From Oscillospiraceae bacterium (GTDB lineage Bacteria; Bacillota; Clostridia; Oscillospirales; Ruminococcaceae), in NCBI GenBank assembly GCA_017416665.1, contig JAFQBO010000047.1:1-15644 (forward strand): a DNA stretch of 15,644 nucleotides, in the 5' to 3' direction. The notes below the pieces were generated by a model. That model was not told the origin of the DNA, made no database searches, and saw nothing but the letters and a program-made list of their open reading frames with translations. The translations under genes were made by a program, and so were the position numbers. How positions within the stretch are numbered: position 1 is the stretch's first letter; each line of letters opens with the position of its first letter. Positions 15,639 to 15,644 of the stretch are shown piece by piece.

Positions 15639-15644
15639 ATTATA
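15639..15644 (-). promoter_or_regulatory. metG: Possible metG -10 box at window edge
   Basis: TATAAT on the minus strand sits 35 nt before the metG start; a -35 would lie outside the window. If this is the promoter, the leader is too short for a T-box. Confidence 0.3.

Noticed and set aside
15605..15644. T-box leader of metG
   Set aside because: Only 40 bp upstream of the start are present, and none of the conserved T-box elements or a terminator is visible there.

Overview
The window looks like chromosome of a low-GC, Gram-positive anaerobe of the Clostridia, most likely a Ruminococcus-type member of the Oscillospiraceae. The evidence is a secreted protein ending in a cellulosome-type dockerin next to BspA-type leucine-rich repeats, AT-rich intergenic DNA, strong GGAGG ribosome binding sites, textbook TTGACT-17-TATAAT promoters, and housekeeping proteins of Firmicutes type (NdoA-like MazF, MetRS with a C-terminal tRNA-binding domain). 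The genus is an inference; no rRNA is present.

Left part, plus strand (1-5715): the 3' end of serS (seryl-tRNA synthetase), a 664-residue secreted protein (beta-propeller-like region, LRRs, dockerin), then a two-gene ABC transporter operon (ATPase plus FtsX/MacB-type permease). The operon has its own strong promoter and a leader of about 200 nt. That leader folds into what looks like a yybP-ykoY (manganese) riboswitch, followed by a perfect 12-bp intrinsic terminator 28 nt before the start codon. Alternative pairings visible in the leader predict a ligand-ON switch. This is the most interesting object in the window.

Middle part, minus strand (5996-12819), in transcription order from the right: a Wzx/MVF-type polysaccharide flippase and a membrane-anchored metallophosphoesterase (3-nt gap, one operon), a gene-free region of about 650 bp, purB (adenylosuccinate lyase), then secD and secF overlapping by 8 nt. 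purB and secDF each have a strong promoter of their own. The purB promoter carries a perfect 8+8 bp palindrome filling its spacer, which could be an operator.

Right part: mazF (plus strand, no adjacent mazE antitoxin) diverges from the flippase gene. metG (minus strand, complete) converges on mazF.

Three intergenic regions (5721-5917, 10029-10448, 13467-13631) hold hairpin-capped elements without genes. Each has a hairpin at both ends and inverted subterminal sequence of the form CAAAAACTTTTA. They look like diverged members of one non-autonomous, MITE-like repeat family placed at 3' ends of genes. No tRNA, rRNA, CRISPR array, transposase or phage gene was seen.
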